Source: Serpentinimonas raichei
GTDB lineage: Bacteria; Pseudomonadota; Gammaproteobacteria; Burkholderiales; Burkholderiaceae_C
Length of the DNA stretch: 64,000 nucleotides
Direction: 5' to 3'
Assembly: GCF_000828895.1 (NCBI RefSeq)
Contig: NZ_AP014568.1
Coordinates: 2,053,858 to 2,117,857, forward strand
The position numbers were made by a program, and so were the translations under genes. Shown piece by piece: positions 35,048-44,642 of this stretch (position 1 is the stretch's first letter; every line of letters begins with the position of its first letter). The notes below the pieces were generated by a model that was not told the origin of the DNA, searched no databases, and was given only the letters and a program-made list of their open reading frames with translations.

Positions 35048-35353
35048 ATGATTCCCGGCCAATATTTCCTTGAGCCCGGCGAGATCGAACTCAACCCCGG
35101 TCGGCGCACCCTCACGTTGGCAGTGGGCAACAGCGCCGACCGCCCGATCCAGGTCGGTTCGCATTACCACTTTGCCGAAGTCAACCGGGCGCTGGTGTTC
35201 GACCGGGCGGCCGCTCGCGGCATGCGCCTGAATATTGCCAGCGGCACCGCCGTGCGCTTCGAGCCCGGCCAGCAACGCACGGTCGAGCTGGTCGATCTGG
35301 CCGGCGACCGGGTGGTGTACGGCTTTTTGGGCCAGGTTCAAGGCCCGCTCTGA
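35048..35353 (+). CDS. ureB: Urease beta subunit UreB
   Basis: Structural urease subunit of 101 residues. Conserved blocks are [43 protein letters not shown] and [18 protein letters not shown]. The ATG at 35048 is preferred by family length. It stands 33 bp upstream of ureC. Confidence 0.97.
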   Translation: MIPGQYFLEPGEIELNPGRRTLTLAVGNSADRPIQVGSHYHFAEVNRALVFDRAAARGMRLNIASGTAVRFEPGQQRTVELVDLAGDRVVYGFLGQVQGPL

Positions 35354-35386
35354 CACCCCCCAACCACCCTAGGAGCCCTTCGCAAC

Positions 35387-37132
35387 ATGGCAACCCTCTC
35401 TCGCACCGCCTACGCCGACATGCTGGGGCCCACCGTGGGCGACCGGGTGCGGCTGGCCGACACCGATTTGATCATCGAGGTCGAACACGACTGCACCCTG
35501 CGCGCCGGCGGCTATGGCGAGGAGGTCAAATTCGGGGGTGGCAAAACCATCCGCGACGGCATGGGCCAGAGCCAGCGCAGCCGGGCCGAAGGGGCGGTCG
35601 ATCTGGTCATCACCAACGCGCTGATCGTTGACCACTGGGGCATCGTAAAAGCCGATATCGGCATTCGGGGCAGCCGCATCGTGGGCATTGGCAAGGCGGG
35701 CAATCCCGATATCCAGTCCGGCGTCGACATTCTCATCGGCCCCGGCACCGAGGTGCTGGCGGCCGAGGGCCTGATCGTCACCGCCGGCGGCTACGACAGC
35801 CACATCCACTTCATCTGCCCGCAGCAGATCGAGCACGCGCTGATGTCGGGCATCACCACCATGACCGGCGGCGGCACAGGTCCGAACACCGGCACCAACG
35901 CCACCACTTGCACGCCCGGCCCTTGGCACATGGAGCGCATGCTGCAGGCCGCCGATGCCTTTCCCATGAACCTGGGCTTTCTGGGCAAAGGCAACGCCAG
36001 CCAGCCGCGCGGCATACTCGAACAAATCGAGGCCGGCGCCATCGGCACCAAGCTGCACGAGGACTGGGGCAGCACCATGGCCGCCATCGACACCGCGCTC
36101 GATGTGGCCGAAGCCACCGACACGCAGGTGGCGATTCACACCGACACGCTCAACGAATCGGGCTTCGTCGAAGACTCGATTGCCGCCTTCAAGGGCCGCA
36201 CCATCCATTCGTTCCACTGCGAGGGCGCCGGTGGCGGGCACGCACCCGACATCATGAAGGTGGTGGGCGAAGCCAACGTGCTGCCGTCCTCGACCAACCC
36301 GACCCGGCCCTACACCGTCAACACGCTCGACGAACACGTGGACATGCTGATGGTCTGTCACCACCTCGACCAATCGATCCCAGAGGATTTGGCTTTTGCC
36401 GAGAGCCGCATCCGCAAGGAAACCATAGCCGCCGAAGACATCTTGCACGACCTCGGGGCCATCAGCATCATGAGCAGCGACAGCCAAGCCATGGGGCGGG
36501 TGGGCGAGGTCATCACGCGCACGTGGCAGACGGCGCACAAAATGAAGCTGCAACGCGGCTGGCTCGCCCCCCCTTCGACAGAGCGCGGTGCGGCTCAGGC
36601 CAGCAGCCGCAACGACAACTTTCGCGTCAAACGCTACCTTGCAAAATACACCATCAACCCGGCCATCACCCACGGCGTCAGCCACGAAATCGGCTCGCTG
36701 GAGGTGGGCAAGTGGGCCGATCTGGTGCTCTGGAAACCGGCCTTCTTTGGCGTCAAGCCGGCCGTGATCCTCAAGGGTGGTTTGATCGCCGCCGCCGCCA
36801 TGGGCGACCCGAACGCCTCGATCCCCACACCGCAACCGGTGCATTTCCAACCCATGTTTGCCGCCTACGGTCGCGCCATGCACCAAACCTCCCTGAGCTT
36901 TGTCTCGCAAGCCGCCCTGGCCGCCGATGTGGGTCGGCGTTATGGTTTGCAAAAACCGCTGGTGGCTGTTAAGGGCTGCCGAACGGCCACCAAACACTCC
37001 ATGGTGCACAACGACTACCTGCCGGTGATGGAGATCGACCCCCAGACCTACGCCGTGCGCGCCGATGGCCTGCTCCTGACCTGCGAGCCGCTGCAGGTGC
37101 TGCCCATGGCGCAGCGCTATTTTTTGTTCTGA
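35387..37132 (+). CDS. ureC: Urease alpha (catalytic) subunit UreC
   Basis: The dinickel catalytic subunit, 581 residues. Metal and catalytic elements are intact: [10 protein letters not shown], the carbamylated Lys (about residue 222) in [33 protein letters not shown], the flap MVCHHLD and [12 protein letters not shown]. Two differences stand out. GGYDSHIH has Tyr where most ureases have Ile or Met. An insertion of about nine residues (roughly 394-408, rich in Ala/Ser) precedes NDNFRVKRY and largely explains the extra length over the usual 567-572. Both are outside the nickel ligands. Confidence 0.97.
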   Translation: MATLSRTAYADMLGPTVGDRVRLADTDLIIEVEHDCTLRAGGYGEEVKFGGGKTIRDGMGQSQRSRAEGAVDLVITNALIVDHWGIVKADIGIRGSRIVGIGKAGNPDIQSGVDILIGPGTEVLAAEGLIVTAGGYDSHIHFICPQQIEHALMSGITTMTGGGTGPNTGTNATTCTPGPWHMERMLQAADAFPMNLGFLGKGNASQPRGILEQIEAGAIGTKLHEDWGSTMAAIDTALDVAEATDTQVAIHTDTLNESGFVEDSIAAFKGRTIHSFHCEGAGGGHAPDIMKVVGEANVLPSSTNPTRPYTVNTLDEHVDMLMVCHHLDQSIPEDLAFAESRIRKETIAAEDILHDLGAISIMSSDSQAMGRVGEVITRTWQTAHKMKLQRGWLAPPSTERGAAQASSRNDNFRVKRYLAKYTINPAITHGVSHEIGSLEVGKWADLVLWKPAFFGVKPAVILKGGLIAAAAMGDPNASIPTPQPVHFQPMFAAYGRAMHQTSLSFVSQAALAADVGRRYGLQKPLVAVKGCRTATKHSMVHNDYLPVMEIDPQTYAVRADGLLLTCEPLQVLPMAQRYFLF

Positions 37133-37139
37133 GCGCCAG

Positions 37140-37667
37140 ATGCTGCAAGCCATGCGATGCATTCCCGCAGCCCAAGGGCTCGCGGCCCCTTTGCTCAAGC
37201 GTGCGGCCAGCCTCACGCTGGATTGGGACCTGCGCCAAAAGAGCCGCTTCGAATGCAGCGACTCGCAGGGCCGCTCGGTGGCGGTGTTCCTGCCGCGCGG
37301 ACAGGTGCTGCGCGGCGGCGACGCGCTGCTCACCCAAGACGGCACCCTGTTGCGCGTACTGGCCGCGCCGCAGGCGGTGCTGCGCATCAGCGCCTGCCCA
37401 CGGCAGGGCCAGCCGCTGGATTTGGCGCGCGCCGCCTACCATTTGGGCAACCGGCATGTGCCCACCGAACTGCAAGCGCAGTGGCTGCAAATAGAACCCG
37501 ACCATGTGCTGGCCGAGATGTTGACGCAAATGGGCCTGCACCTTGTGGCTTTGCAGGCACCCTTCGAACCCGAGGCCGGCGCCTACGGGCACCCGACCCG
37601 CAGCGCTGCGGCGGTGCACACGCACGCCCATGCGCACCCCCACGATTGCGCGCACGACCACGGTTGA
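37140..37667 (+). CDS. ureE: Urease accessory protein UreE (nickel metallochaperone)
   Basis: Delivers Ni(II) to the UreDFG-apoenzyme complex. The 175-residue protein has the UreE N-domain (SRFECSDSQGRSVAVFLPRG), the core AAYHLGNRHVP with the metal His, and a His-rich tail HTHAHAHPHDCAHDHG expected to store several nickel ions. It starts 7 bp after ureC; an internal ATG at 37152 is an alternative. Confidence 0.95.
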   Translation: MLQAMRCIPAAQGLAAPLLKRAASLTLDWDLRQKSRFECSDSQGRSVAVFLPRGQVLRGGDALLTQDGTLLRVLAAPQAVLRISACPRQGQPLDLARAAYHLGNRHVPTELQAQWLQIEPDHVLAEMLTQMGLHLVALQAPFEPEAGAYGHPTRSAAAVHTHAHAHPHDCAHDHG

Positions 37668-37679
37668 GGCGCAGCCGCC

Positions 37680-38399
37680 ATGCCACCCTCCTCCCCAACC
37701 GCCCCCATGCACGACGACGACAGCTTGCTCGCGCTGCTTTGGATGGCCTCTCCGACTTTGCCGATTGGCGGCTTCTCTTACTCCGAAGGATTGGAAGCCG
37801 CGATCGATGCCGGACTGGTGCACGACGAAACCAGCGCCGCCGACTGGCTGTGCGATCAACTCTGGCTGACGCAAGCCCGCTCCGACTTGGTGGTGCTGGG
37901 GCAAGCCTTGGCTGCCTGGCGTGCCAGCGACTGGGAGCGCCTGCAAGCACTCGACCAATGGGTGCGCCTGACCCGAGAAAGCGCCGAGCTGCGGCTGCAA
38001 AGCGAGCAAATGGGACGCTCCTTGATGGAATGGGCCAAGTCCTTGCGCTTGCCGGACTGCCCCACCGCGCGGCTGCCTCCCGGGCTTGCCTCTCCCACCT
38101 ACCCGGTGGCCTTTGCCTATGGCTTGTGGCTGCGCCTGCCACCCACCGCCCCGGTGCGGGCGGGCGTGCTGTGTGCAGCGTTCGCCTGGGCCGAAAACAT
38201 GGTGCAGGCGGCCATCAAGGCCCTACCCTTGGGCCAAGGCGCAGGTCAACGTGTGCTGGCCAGGGTTTGCCTCTCGATCCCTCAGGCAGTCACCGAAGCC
38301 TTGCAAACCAGCGACGCGCAGCGCCAATCCTTTAGCCCCATGTGGGCCATCTTGTCGGCCCGTCACGAAACCCAATACTCTCGCCTGTTCAGATCATGA
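37680..38399 (+). CDS. ureF: Urease accessory protein UreF
   Basis: Helical protein of 239 residues that bridges UreD and UreG and gates GTPase-driven nickel transfer. Family blocks: [42 protein letters not shown] and [21 protein letters not shown]. The ATG at 37680 adds a short Pro-rich N-terminus; an ATG at 37707 ([12 protein letters not shown]) is a realistic alternative. The stop overlaps the ureG start by 4 bp. Confidence 0.95.
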   Translation: MPPSSPTAPMHDDDSLLALLWMASPTLPIGGFSYSEGLEAAIDAGLVHDETSAADWLCDQLWLTQARSDLVVLGQALAAWRASDWERLQALDQWVRLTRESAELRLQSEQMGRSLMEWAKSLRLPDCPTARLPPGLASPTYPVAFAYGLWLRLPPTAPVRAGVLCAAFAWAENMVQAAIKALPLGQGAGQRVLARVCLSIPQAVTEALQTSDAQRQSFSPMWAILSARHETQYSRLFRS

Positions 38400-39052
38400 A
38401 TCTTGCCGCATTGCACCACATACCGGGCCGCACCAAAACCCTGCCACCGCTGCGCGTGGGGATCGGGGGGCCGGTTGGCAGCGGCAAAACCACTTTGCTC
38501 GAAATGCTGTGCAAAGCCATGCGCGCACGCCACGATCTGGTAGCCATCACCAACGACATCTACACCAAGGAAGACCAGCGCCTGCTCACCCAGAGCGGCG
38601 CCTTGCCTGCCGAGCGCATCATGGGCGTAGAAACCGGCGGCTGCCCGCACACCGCGATTCGCGAAGACGCTTCGATCAACCTCGAAGCCATCGACCGCAT
38701 GCTGGTGCAGTTTCCCAATGCCGATATCGTCTTCATCGAAAGCGGGGGCGACAACTTGGCCGCCACCTTCAGCCCCGAACTCAGCGACCTCACCTTGTAT
38801 GTGATCGACGTGGCAGCCGGCGAAAAAATTCCCCGCAAAGGCGGGCCGGGGATCACCAAAAGCGATCTGCTGGTGATCAACAAAATCGACCTGGCCCCCC
38901 ATGTGGGTGCCAGCCTCGAGGTGATGCAGGCCGACACTGCGCGGATGCGCCCAGATGCCGTGCGCCGCCCTTGGGTGATGACCAACCTCAAAACCTTGCA
39001 AGGCGTTGCCGACGTGGTCGCCTTCATCGAACAACGCGGGCTGCTGCGGTAA
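38396..39052 (+). CDS. ureG: Urease accessory GTPase UreG
   Basis: GTPase that powers nickel insertion into urease. The 218-residue protein has the P-loop [28 protein letters not shown], the metal-binding [15 protein letters not shown] (Cys-Pro-His), [17 protein letters not shown] and the G4 motif [13 protein letters not shown]. The start ATG overlaps the ureF stop, indicating coupling. It is the last gene of the urease run. Confidence 0.97.
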   Translation: MNLAALHHIPGRTKTLPPLRVGIGGPVGSGKTTLLEMLCKAMRARHDLVAITNDIYTKEDQRLLTQSGALPAERIMGVETGGCPHTAIREDASINLEAIDRMLVQFPNADIVFIESGGDNLAATFSPELSDLTLYVIDVAAGEKIPRKGGPGITKSDLLVINKIDLAPHVGASLEVMQADTARMRPDAVRRPWVMTNLKTLQGVADVVAFIEQRGLLR

Positions 39053-39141
39053 ATGCGGGCGCCAGCGCCCGGGGCTGGCCGCCAATCTGTGCTATACCTA
39101 GCCGATTCGTGCGCCCGCACACCCTTTCAGGAGCCGCCCCC

Positions 39142-40230
39142 ATGCCCAACACCCGAAGCGCCAACGCCGTGCGGCTGGAGTTCACGGCCGACTGTCTGGT
39201 CAAGTCCAACCTCTCCGGGGCGGCCTTTACGGGCGACTGGCTCTGGGTAGCGGGCGACGAAGCCTGCGGCGTGGACCGCCTGCGCCGGCTGGATGCGGTG
39301 GGGCGCGAGACCCTGCGCTTTGGCGAGCCGCGCGATTTTCCGCTGGCCGATTTGCTGGACCTGCCCGGCGCGCCCGATGAAGAGGCCGACCTCGAAGGCA
39401 TGGCGGTGGTCGACGGCTATCTGTGGGTGGTGGGCTCGCACGGCCTCAAGCGCAAAAACGCCAAGCCCGAGCGCAGCCACGCCGACAACGCCAAGCGGCT
39501 GGCCAAGCTCTCGCTCGACGGCAACCGGCGCCTGCTGGCCTGCCTGCCGATCGAGCCCGATGCCGATGGCGAACCCTGCTTGGTGCGGCTGGCCGCCGAT
39601 GGTCGCCGGGCCTTGCGCTTGAAGGGCGATGCCCAAAGCAACCTGCTCACCCGGGCGCTGGCCAACGACCCGCACTTTGGCCCTTACCTAGCCATTCCCG
39701 GCAAAGACAATGGCTTTGACATCGAAGGGCTGGCGGTGTGTGGGCGCCGGCTGCTGCTGGGCCTGCGCGGGCCGGTGCTGCGCGGTTGGTCGGCGCTGCT
39801 CGAAATCGAGGTCGAGGCGCGTGGCGACGAGCTGCGCCTGCTGCCGCTTGACGCCAGCGGCACGCTGTTGCGCAAGCACTTCTTGCAGCTCGATGGCTTG
39901 GGCGTGCGCGACCTGCATTTTTATGGCGAGGACCTCTACCTGCTGGCCGGCCCGACGATGGTGCTCAATGGCGAGATCCGCGTCTTCAAATGGCCCGGGG
40001 CCAAGGCGGTGCTGGCGGCCAACCAAGAGCCGGTGCGCTTCGAGTCTGCGCTGAGCGAATCGGTGGCGCTGCCGCACGGCCAAGGCAGCAACCGCGCCGA
40101 AGCGATCTGCGACCTGCCGCCCGCCTTGGCCGGGCGCAAGCCGAGCTGGCTGGTGCTCTACGACGCCCCGGGGGCCGATCGCCGGGAGGGCGAATACACC
40201 GTGTTTGGCGACCTGCTGCGCCACGATTGA
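39142..40230 (+). CDS. DUF3616 family protein
   Basis: A 362-residue protein of unknown function. Repeated WVAGDEACGVDRLRRLD, DLEGMAVVDGYLWVVGSHG, NGFDIEGLAVCGRRLLLGLRGPVLRGWSALLE and DLHFYGEDLYLLAGPTM segments suggest a beta-propeller with strand repeats. No signal peptide is seen. The ATG at 39142 is preceded by CAGGAG at good distance. It follows ureG on the same strand after 89 bp but is probably unrelated to urease. Confidence 0.82.
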   Translation: MPNTRSANAVRLEFTADCLVKSNLSGAAFTGDWLWVAGDEACGVDRLRRLDAVGRETLRFGEPRDFPLADLLDLPGAPDEEADLEGMAVVDGYLWVVGSHGLKRKNAKPERSHADNAKRLAKLSLDGNRRLLACLPIEPDADGEPCLVRLAADGRRALRLKGDAQSNLLTRALANDPHFGPYLAIPGKDNGFDIEGLAVCGRRLLLGLRGPVLRGWSALLEIEVEARGDELRLLPLDASGTLLRKHFLQLDGLGVRDLHFYGEDLYLLAGPTMVLNGEIRVFKWPGAKAVLAANQEPVRFESALSESVALPHGQGSNRAEAICDLPPALAGRKPSWLVLYDAPGADRREGEYTVFGDLLRHD

Positions 40231-40270
40231 ACGCACTGGCCCGCACCCTGCGCCCGGCCGAGATGGCTAC

Positions 40271-41316
40271 ATGAAGGCCTGCCCCACCATCGACCCGGCC
40301 GCGCCGCTGCAGTTTGTCATCAACGCGGCCTCGGGCAGCAGCGCCGCCGACAGCAAGCGCGAGCTCATCGAAGGCGTGTTGCAGGCGGCTGGACGGCGTG
40401 GGGAGCTGCACTTTTGCCAGCCAGCCGATCTGCCCCAGGTGGCGCAGCAGGCCACCGCCACGGCTCTGGCCAGCGGCACGGCGGTGATTGGAGTAGGCGG
40501 CGACGGCACCATGAACACGGTGGCGCAGTTTGCCCACGCGGCGGGCTGCGCCATGGGGGTGGTGCCGCAGGGCACCTTCAACTACTTTGCGCGCACGCAC
40601 GGCATCCCCGCCGACCCGGCCGAGGCCGTGCAGCAGTTGCTGGGCTGTGCACCGCAGCCGGTGCAGGTGGCGGCCATCAACCAGCGCGTGTTTCTGGTCA
40701 ACGCCAGCATGGGCCTGTACCCCGAGCTGCTGGAAGACCGCGAGGCCTACAAGGCGCGCTTCGGGCGCAGCCGCTGGGTCGCGTTCTGGGCCGCCTGCGT
40801 CACGCTGCTGCGCGCGCAGCGCCAGTTGCGCCTGCACATCGAGCAGGGCGATTCGGCGCGCGACGTGCGCACGCTGATGCTGTTCGTGGGCAACAACCGG
40901 CTGCAATTGCAACATATTGGTGTGCATCCGCAGGAGAGCGCGGCGGAGAACCCACCCGCAGAACAGCCCGCCACTGCCCCTCTGCTCACCCCCAGCGCGG
41001 GCCGCATCACCGCGGTCATGTTGCGCCCGATCGGCACACTGGCCATGCTGCGCCTGATGCTGCACGGCGCCTTGGGCACACTGGGCGAGGCGCCGAGCGT
41101 GGAGCATTTCGAGTTCGAGCACTTGGTGGTGCGGCCCACGCTCACCCCCGGCCGCCGCGGCGTCAAGGTGGCCTACGACGGGGAAGTGGCCCGCTCGACT
41201 TTCGCGTGCTGGACCAGCCGCTGTTCCTGCTGAAACCGCCGCTGCTGGAAATGGCTGCAGACCCCGCGCCTATGCCGGCCGCCAAGGCCGCCGGGGCCGA
41301 GGTGTCTGCGGCATGA
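40271..41316 (+). CDS. Diacylglycerol-kinase-family lipid kinase, apparent frameshift near 41190
   Basis: A YegS/DAGK-type kinase. The N-terminal domain is intact: FVINAASGSSAADSKRELIE, the nucleotide motif VIGVGGDGTMNTVAQ and VPQGTFNYFAR. In the C-terminal domain the frame VKVAYDGEVAR runs to a stop at 41233 after an unlikely tail, while the frame one base off continues as DFRVLDQPLFLLKPPLLEM to a stop at 41316. That stop overlaps the next ATG by 4 bp. One missing base after GCCCG near 41190 would join them. This is either a sequencing error or a recent mutation; if real, the last strand and tail are lost. Confidence 0.82.
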
Positions 41317-42113
41317 GCCTCGTGCTGCAAGTCTCGGACACCCACTTTGGCACCGAGCAGCCGCCGGTGGTGGAGGCGCTGGTGGCGCTGGCGCAGCAGC
41401 AGCGCCCGGACCTGCTGCTGCTCTCGGGCGACATCACGCAGCGTGCCCGGCCGGCGCAGTTCCGCGCCGCCCGCGCCTTCATGGAGCGCCTAGGCGCCCC
41501 GCTACTGGCCGTGCCCGGCAACCACGACATCCCGCTGCTCGACCTCTGGACGCGCCTGCGTCGCCCCTACGCCAGGTATCTGGCGGCCTTTGGGCCGGAA
41601 CTCGAACCCCTGCACAGTTCGCCCGAGCTGCTGGTGCTGTGCCTCAACACCACACGGCCCTGGCGGCACAAGCATGGCGAGGTGTCGGCGGCACAGATCG
41701 AGCGCGTGGCCCAGCGGCTCGAAGCGGCCACTGCGGCGCAGTTGCGCGTGGTGGTGGTGCACCAGCCGGTGGCCGTGATCCGGAGCAGCGATGTGGTGAA
41801 CCTTCTGCGCGGGCACGAAGCGGCGCTGCAGCGCTGGGCCGCCGCCGGTGCCGATCTGGTGCTGGGCGGACACATCCACCTGCCTTATGTGCGGGCCGTT
41901 GACGGGCTGGCGCGGCCGCTGTGGGCGGTGCAGGCGGGCACGGCGGTGTCGGCGCGGGTGCGCGAAGGCCTGCCCAATTCGGTCAATCTGCTGCGTTGGG
42001 GCGCACCGCATGCAAGCCCGGGCTGCTGCCAGATCGAGCAATGGGACTACGCCGCCGCGCAGCGCGCCTTTGTGCGCGCAGCCGTCACCGAAGTCCGGCC
42101 GGCGCGGGCCTGA
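41313..42113 (+). CDS. Calcineurin-like metallophosphoesterase
   Basis: A 266-residue cytoplasmic phosphoesterase. The five dimetal motifs are visible: LQVSDTHFG, LLLLSGDITQRA, VPGNHDIPL, VVVVHQPVA and LVLGGHIHLPY. It resembles the CpdA/YfcE-like group, but the substrate cannot be told from sequence. The start overlaps the stop of the restored lipid-kinase frame (ATGA), so the pair is coupled, perhaps in lipid turnover. Confidence 0.92.
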   Translation: MSLVLQVSDTHFGTEQPPVVEALVALAQQQRPDLLLLSGDITQRARPAQFRAARAFMERLGAPLLAVPGNHDIPLLDLWTRLRRPYARYLAAFGPELEPLHSSPELLVLCLNTTRPWRHKHGEVSAAQIERVAQRLEAATAAQLRVVVVHQPVAVIRSSDVVNLLRGHEAALQRWAAAGADLVLGGHIHLPYVRAVDGLARPLWAVQAGTAVSARVREGLPNSVNLLRWGAPHASPGCCQIEQWDYAAAQRAFVRAAVTEVRPARA

Positions 42114-43466
42114 TCAGGGCGGAGCAATCAGCAGCGCCCGAAAGTCGTTCACATTGGTGCGCGTGGGGCCGCTGTGCAGCGCGTCGCCCAAGGCAGCGAA
42201 GCAGCCGTGCGCGTCGTGCTGGTCGAGCATTTGCTGCGCATTCAGCCCCAGGGCTTGCGCGCGCGCCAGCGTGTCGGGGCCGATCAGGGCCCCGGCGGCG
42301 GGGCCGTTGCCGTCGATGCCGTCGGTGTCGGCCATCAGGGCGTACACGCCGGGCTGGCCGTTTAGCTCCAGCGCGCAAGCCAGCAGGCATTCGACGTTGC
42401 GCCCGCCTTGGCCGGGGCTGGGGGTGCGCAGCGTGACGCTGGTCTCGCCGCCCGAGAGCAGCAGGCACGGCGCGGCAAAGGGCTGCTGGCGCTGCGCGAT
42501 CTGGCGCGCCAGCGCCGCCAGCACCTGGCCCACTTCGCGCGCCTCGCCTTGCAGGGCGTCGCTCAGTATGTGCGCCTCAAAACCGGCGGCGCGCGCGGCG
42601 CTGGCCGCGGCTTCGAGCGCCATTTGCGGGGTGGCGAGCCAGCGCAGCTCGCTGCGCGCCAGCCGCGCAGCACCCGGTTTCAGCGTTTCGCCGCGCCCGC
42701 TGTGCAGCAGCTCCAGCGCCGCTGCGGGCAGGGGCAGGCGGTAGCGCTGCGCGATCGCCAGCGCATCGGCGCAGGTGCTGGGGTCGGGCACGGTGGGGCC
42801 GGAGGCGATGTCGGCCGGGTCGTCGCCGGGCACATCCGAGATCAGCAGTGTGAGCACGCGCGCCGGGTAGCAAGCCGCCGCCAGCCGCCCACCCTGCAGC
42901 GCCGAGAGGTGGCGGCGCAGGGAGTTGATCTCGCCGATGCGGGCCCCGCTGGCCAGCATCGCGCGCGCCAGCGCCTGCTGCTCGGCCAGCCCCAAGCCGG
43001 GCAGCGCCAGCGGCCACAGCGCCGAACCGCCGCCCGAGAGCAGGCACAGCACAGTATCGTCCGCGCCCAAACCCTGCACGCTGGCCAGCACGCGCTCGGC
43101 GGCGCGCCAGCCCGCCAGATCGGGCACCGGGTGCGCCGCCGCCACGATCTCGATGCGCGAGCACGGCGCTTCGTGGCCGTAGCGCGTCACCACTAGGCCG
43201 CCGAGCGCCTGCGGGTCGCCGTCCCAATGCGCCTCGACCGCCTGGGCCATCGCCGCCGAGGCCTTGCCCGCCCCCACCACCCACAAGCGCCCAGAGCCGA
43301 TATCGGCCGCACGCGGCAGGTGCGGCGGCAGGCACAGCGCCGGTTGCGCGGCGGCCACGGCGGCGGCAAAGAGCTGGCGCAGCAGGGGGGCGGGGGCGCT
43401 GCCAAGGTGGTCGGTTGCAACATGCGCAGAATGCAGCAATGTTTCAGTGTGCGAAGTGGTGGTCAT
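42114..43466 (-). CDS. Glycerate 2-kinase type II / hydroxypyruvate reductase-like (DUF4147, TtuD)
   Basis: A 450-residue enzyme of the MOFRL/DUF4147 family, which phosphorylates glycerate (some are named TtuD). Motifs: LWVVGAGKASAAMAQAVEAHW, VLCLLSGGGSALWPLP-like (LLSGGGSALWPL), SGARIGEINSLRRHLSALQGG, ISDVPGDDPADIASGPTVPD and the C-terminal LLSGGETSVTL. The ATG at 43466 is preferred over a GTG 24 bp upstream. It stands alone on the minus strand and ends one base after the phosphoesterase stop. Confidence 0.9.
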   Translation of the reverse strand: MTTTSHTETLLHSAHVATDHLGSAPAPLLRQLFAAAVAAAQPALCLPPHLPRAADIGSGRLWVVGAGKASAAMAQAVEAHWDGDPQALGGLVVTRYGHEAPCSRIEIVAAAHPVPDLAGWRAAERVLASVQGLGADDTVLCLLSGGGSALWPLALPGLGLAEQQALARAMLASGARIGEINSLRRHLSALQGGRLAAACYPARVLTLLISDVPGDDPADIASGPTVPDPSTCADALAIAQRYRLPLPAAALELLHSGRGETLKPGAARLARSELRWLATPQMALEAAASAARAAGFEAHILSDALQGEAREVGQVLAALARQIAQRQQPFAAPCLLLSGGETSVTLRTPSPGQGGRNVECLLACALELNGQPGVYALMADTDGIDGNGPAAGALIGPDTLARAQALGLNAQQMLDQHDAHGCFAALGDALHSGPTRTNVNDFRALLIAPP

Positions 43467-43789
43467 AGGCTGCGGGTGGGTTGGGTACACCGTTACTACT
43501 GTAGCCGAAAGCGCAGCGTGCTGTTAAGGTGTCGCATCCCGGACGATCGGATAGTCTCTGGGCCAAACCAGCCTGATGGCCTAGCCAGCCCCACTCTCGC
43601 CCAACTATGCGCGGGCCCCAACGGGGAACACCAGATGGACGTTTGCGGCGAAGGTCGCAACGTCGGGCGCGAGCAGCGGCATCCCATTCGGTCGGCAACG
43701 GTCAAGTCCATGGGCCATGCCGTCGAATCCAATCGCCGTCGGTCGGGCTGAAAGAGAAACGGAAATAGGGCGCAGACTTCGGTTTTTGG

Positions 43790-43818
43790 CTTGACAGTGC
43801 GCTTGGCAAACCGGACAA
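43790..43818 (+). promoter_or_regulatory. Sigma-70-type promoter of the Phd/VapC pair
   Basis: TTGACA (43790-43795) and GACAAT (43813-43818) are separated by 17 bp. The spacing is ideal and the -35 is perfect; the -10 is weaker. It ends directly before the operator dyad. Confidence 0.65.
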
Positions 43819-43835
43819 TGTAGTGATGAGCACTA
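43819..43835. promoter_or_regulatory. Operator dyad of the toxin-antitoxin pair
   Basis: GTAGTGATGAGCACTAC is an inverted repeat with perfect 6-bp arms and a 5-bp centre. It sits between the -10 element and the antitoxin ATG, the usual place for autorepression by a Phd-type antitoxin. Confidence 0.65.
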
Positions 43836-43850
43836 CCTTATTGAGTCAAG

Positions 43851-44087
43851 ATGAAGACCATTTCTGCCAGCGACGCCAACCGCCACTTTTCCAACGTGCT
43901 GCGCAGCGTTGCCGCCGGTGAAGTCGTTACGGTTTTGTCGCGGGGCAAGCCTGTGGCCACCATTGCTCCTGCCCGTTCCAGCGGCAGCGAGCGCGAGGCC
44001 GCCAAGCTCGATTTGCTTGGGCGACTGCGTCAGCAAAAGGCCAGCGGCGCTCGCAACTGGACACGCGACGAGTTGTACGAGGGTTGA
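43851..44087 (+). CDS. Phd/YefM-family antitoxin
   Basis: A 78-residue antitoxin and autorepressor. The N-terminal Phd fold reads MKTISASDANRHFSNVLRSVAAGEVVTVLSRGKPVATIAP; the C-terminal third, ending NWTRDELYEG, would neutralise the toxin. It begins 15 bp after the operator dyad and is followed 3 bp later by the PIN toxin. Intact as read. Confidence 0.92.
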   Translation: MKTISASDANRHFSNVLRSVAAGEVVTVLSRGKPVATIAPARSSGSEREAAKLDLLGRLRQQKASGARNWTRDELYEG

Positions 44088-44090
44088 CCG

Positions 44091-44534
44091 GTGAGAGTCG
44101 CCCTCGACACCAACGTCTTGGCCTACGCCGAAGGTGTTGGCGATGAGCTGCGCTGCAGCGCGGCCATGCGATGGGTCGAGCGCCTGTCCAGCCATGAAGT
44201 GGTACTTCCGGCGCAAACCTTGGGAGAGCTTACCCGTGTCCTGACCGGCAAGGCCAAACGCTCTGCCGCGCAAACGCGCGCAGCGGTACTGAGTTGGGCT
44301 GACAGCTTTGAGGTGGCAGATTCGACTTGGTTTGCTTTTCAGTCGGCACTCGACTTGACCGTTGACCACCAGCTACCGATGTGGGATGCCTTGATTCTGG
44401 CCGTCGTCGCAGAAAACCACTGCCGTCTGCTGCTATCGGAAGATTTTCAGAATGGTTTTACTTGGCGTGGCGTGACCGTGGTCAACCCGTTTGTAGAGCC
44501 GCGTTCGCCGCTGCTGGCGGGGTTGCTGCGCTGA
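44091..44534 (+). CDS. PIN-domain toxin (VapC type)
   Basis: A 147-residue ribonuclease-type toxin with GTG start. The acidic PIN residues are present: MRVALDTNVLAYAEG, a Glu in TLGELTRVLTGK, QLPMWDALILAVVAENHC and LLSEDFQNGF. It partners the upstream Phd-type antitoxin; such Phd/PIN pairings are common. The target RNA is unknown. Confidence 0.92.
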   Translation: MRVALDTNVLAYAEGVGDELRCSAAMRWVERLSSHEVVLPAQTLGELTRVLTGKAKRSAAQTRAAVLSWADSFEVADSTWFAFQSALDLTVDHQLPMWDALILAVVAENHCRLLLSEDFQNGFTWRGVTVVNPFVEPRSPLLAGLLR

Positions 44535-44642
44535 AGGGCCGGGTGCAACACAAGCCATGGTTTTCCCAACAGACTCAGGCTGTGTGTACCGTGCGCGCAT
44601 TGCCTTTTGGAGTCCATGCCACTGGAAGTAAGGAACCGATCC

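Larger units (their letters stand above)
43467..43850. other. 384-bp gene-free stretch before the toxin-antitoxin patch
   Basis: No gene is supported here. The left part would hold the glycerate-kinase promoter. The right end holds the promoter and operator of the Phd/VapC pair. The short open frames on the minus strand (for example 43496-43732) lack a ribosome-binding site and resemble no family. Base composition looks less GC-rich than the neighbours, consistent with a boundary of transferred DNA. Confidence 0.5.

Noticed and set aside
39142..40230. DUF3616 protein as a new urease accessory factor
   Set aside because: It follows ureG but after an 89-bp gap with its own ribosome-binding site, and the family is not linked to urease elsewhere as far as I know.
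43444..43732. Short open frames on the minus strand before the toxin-antitoxin pair
   Set aside because: No ribosome-binding site, no family resemblance, and they overlap the likely promoter of the glycerate-kinase gene.
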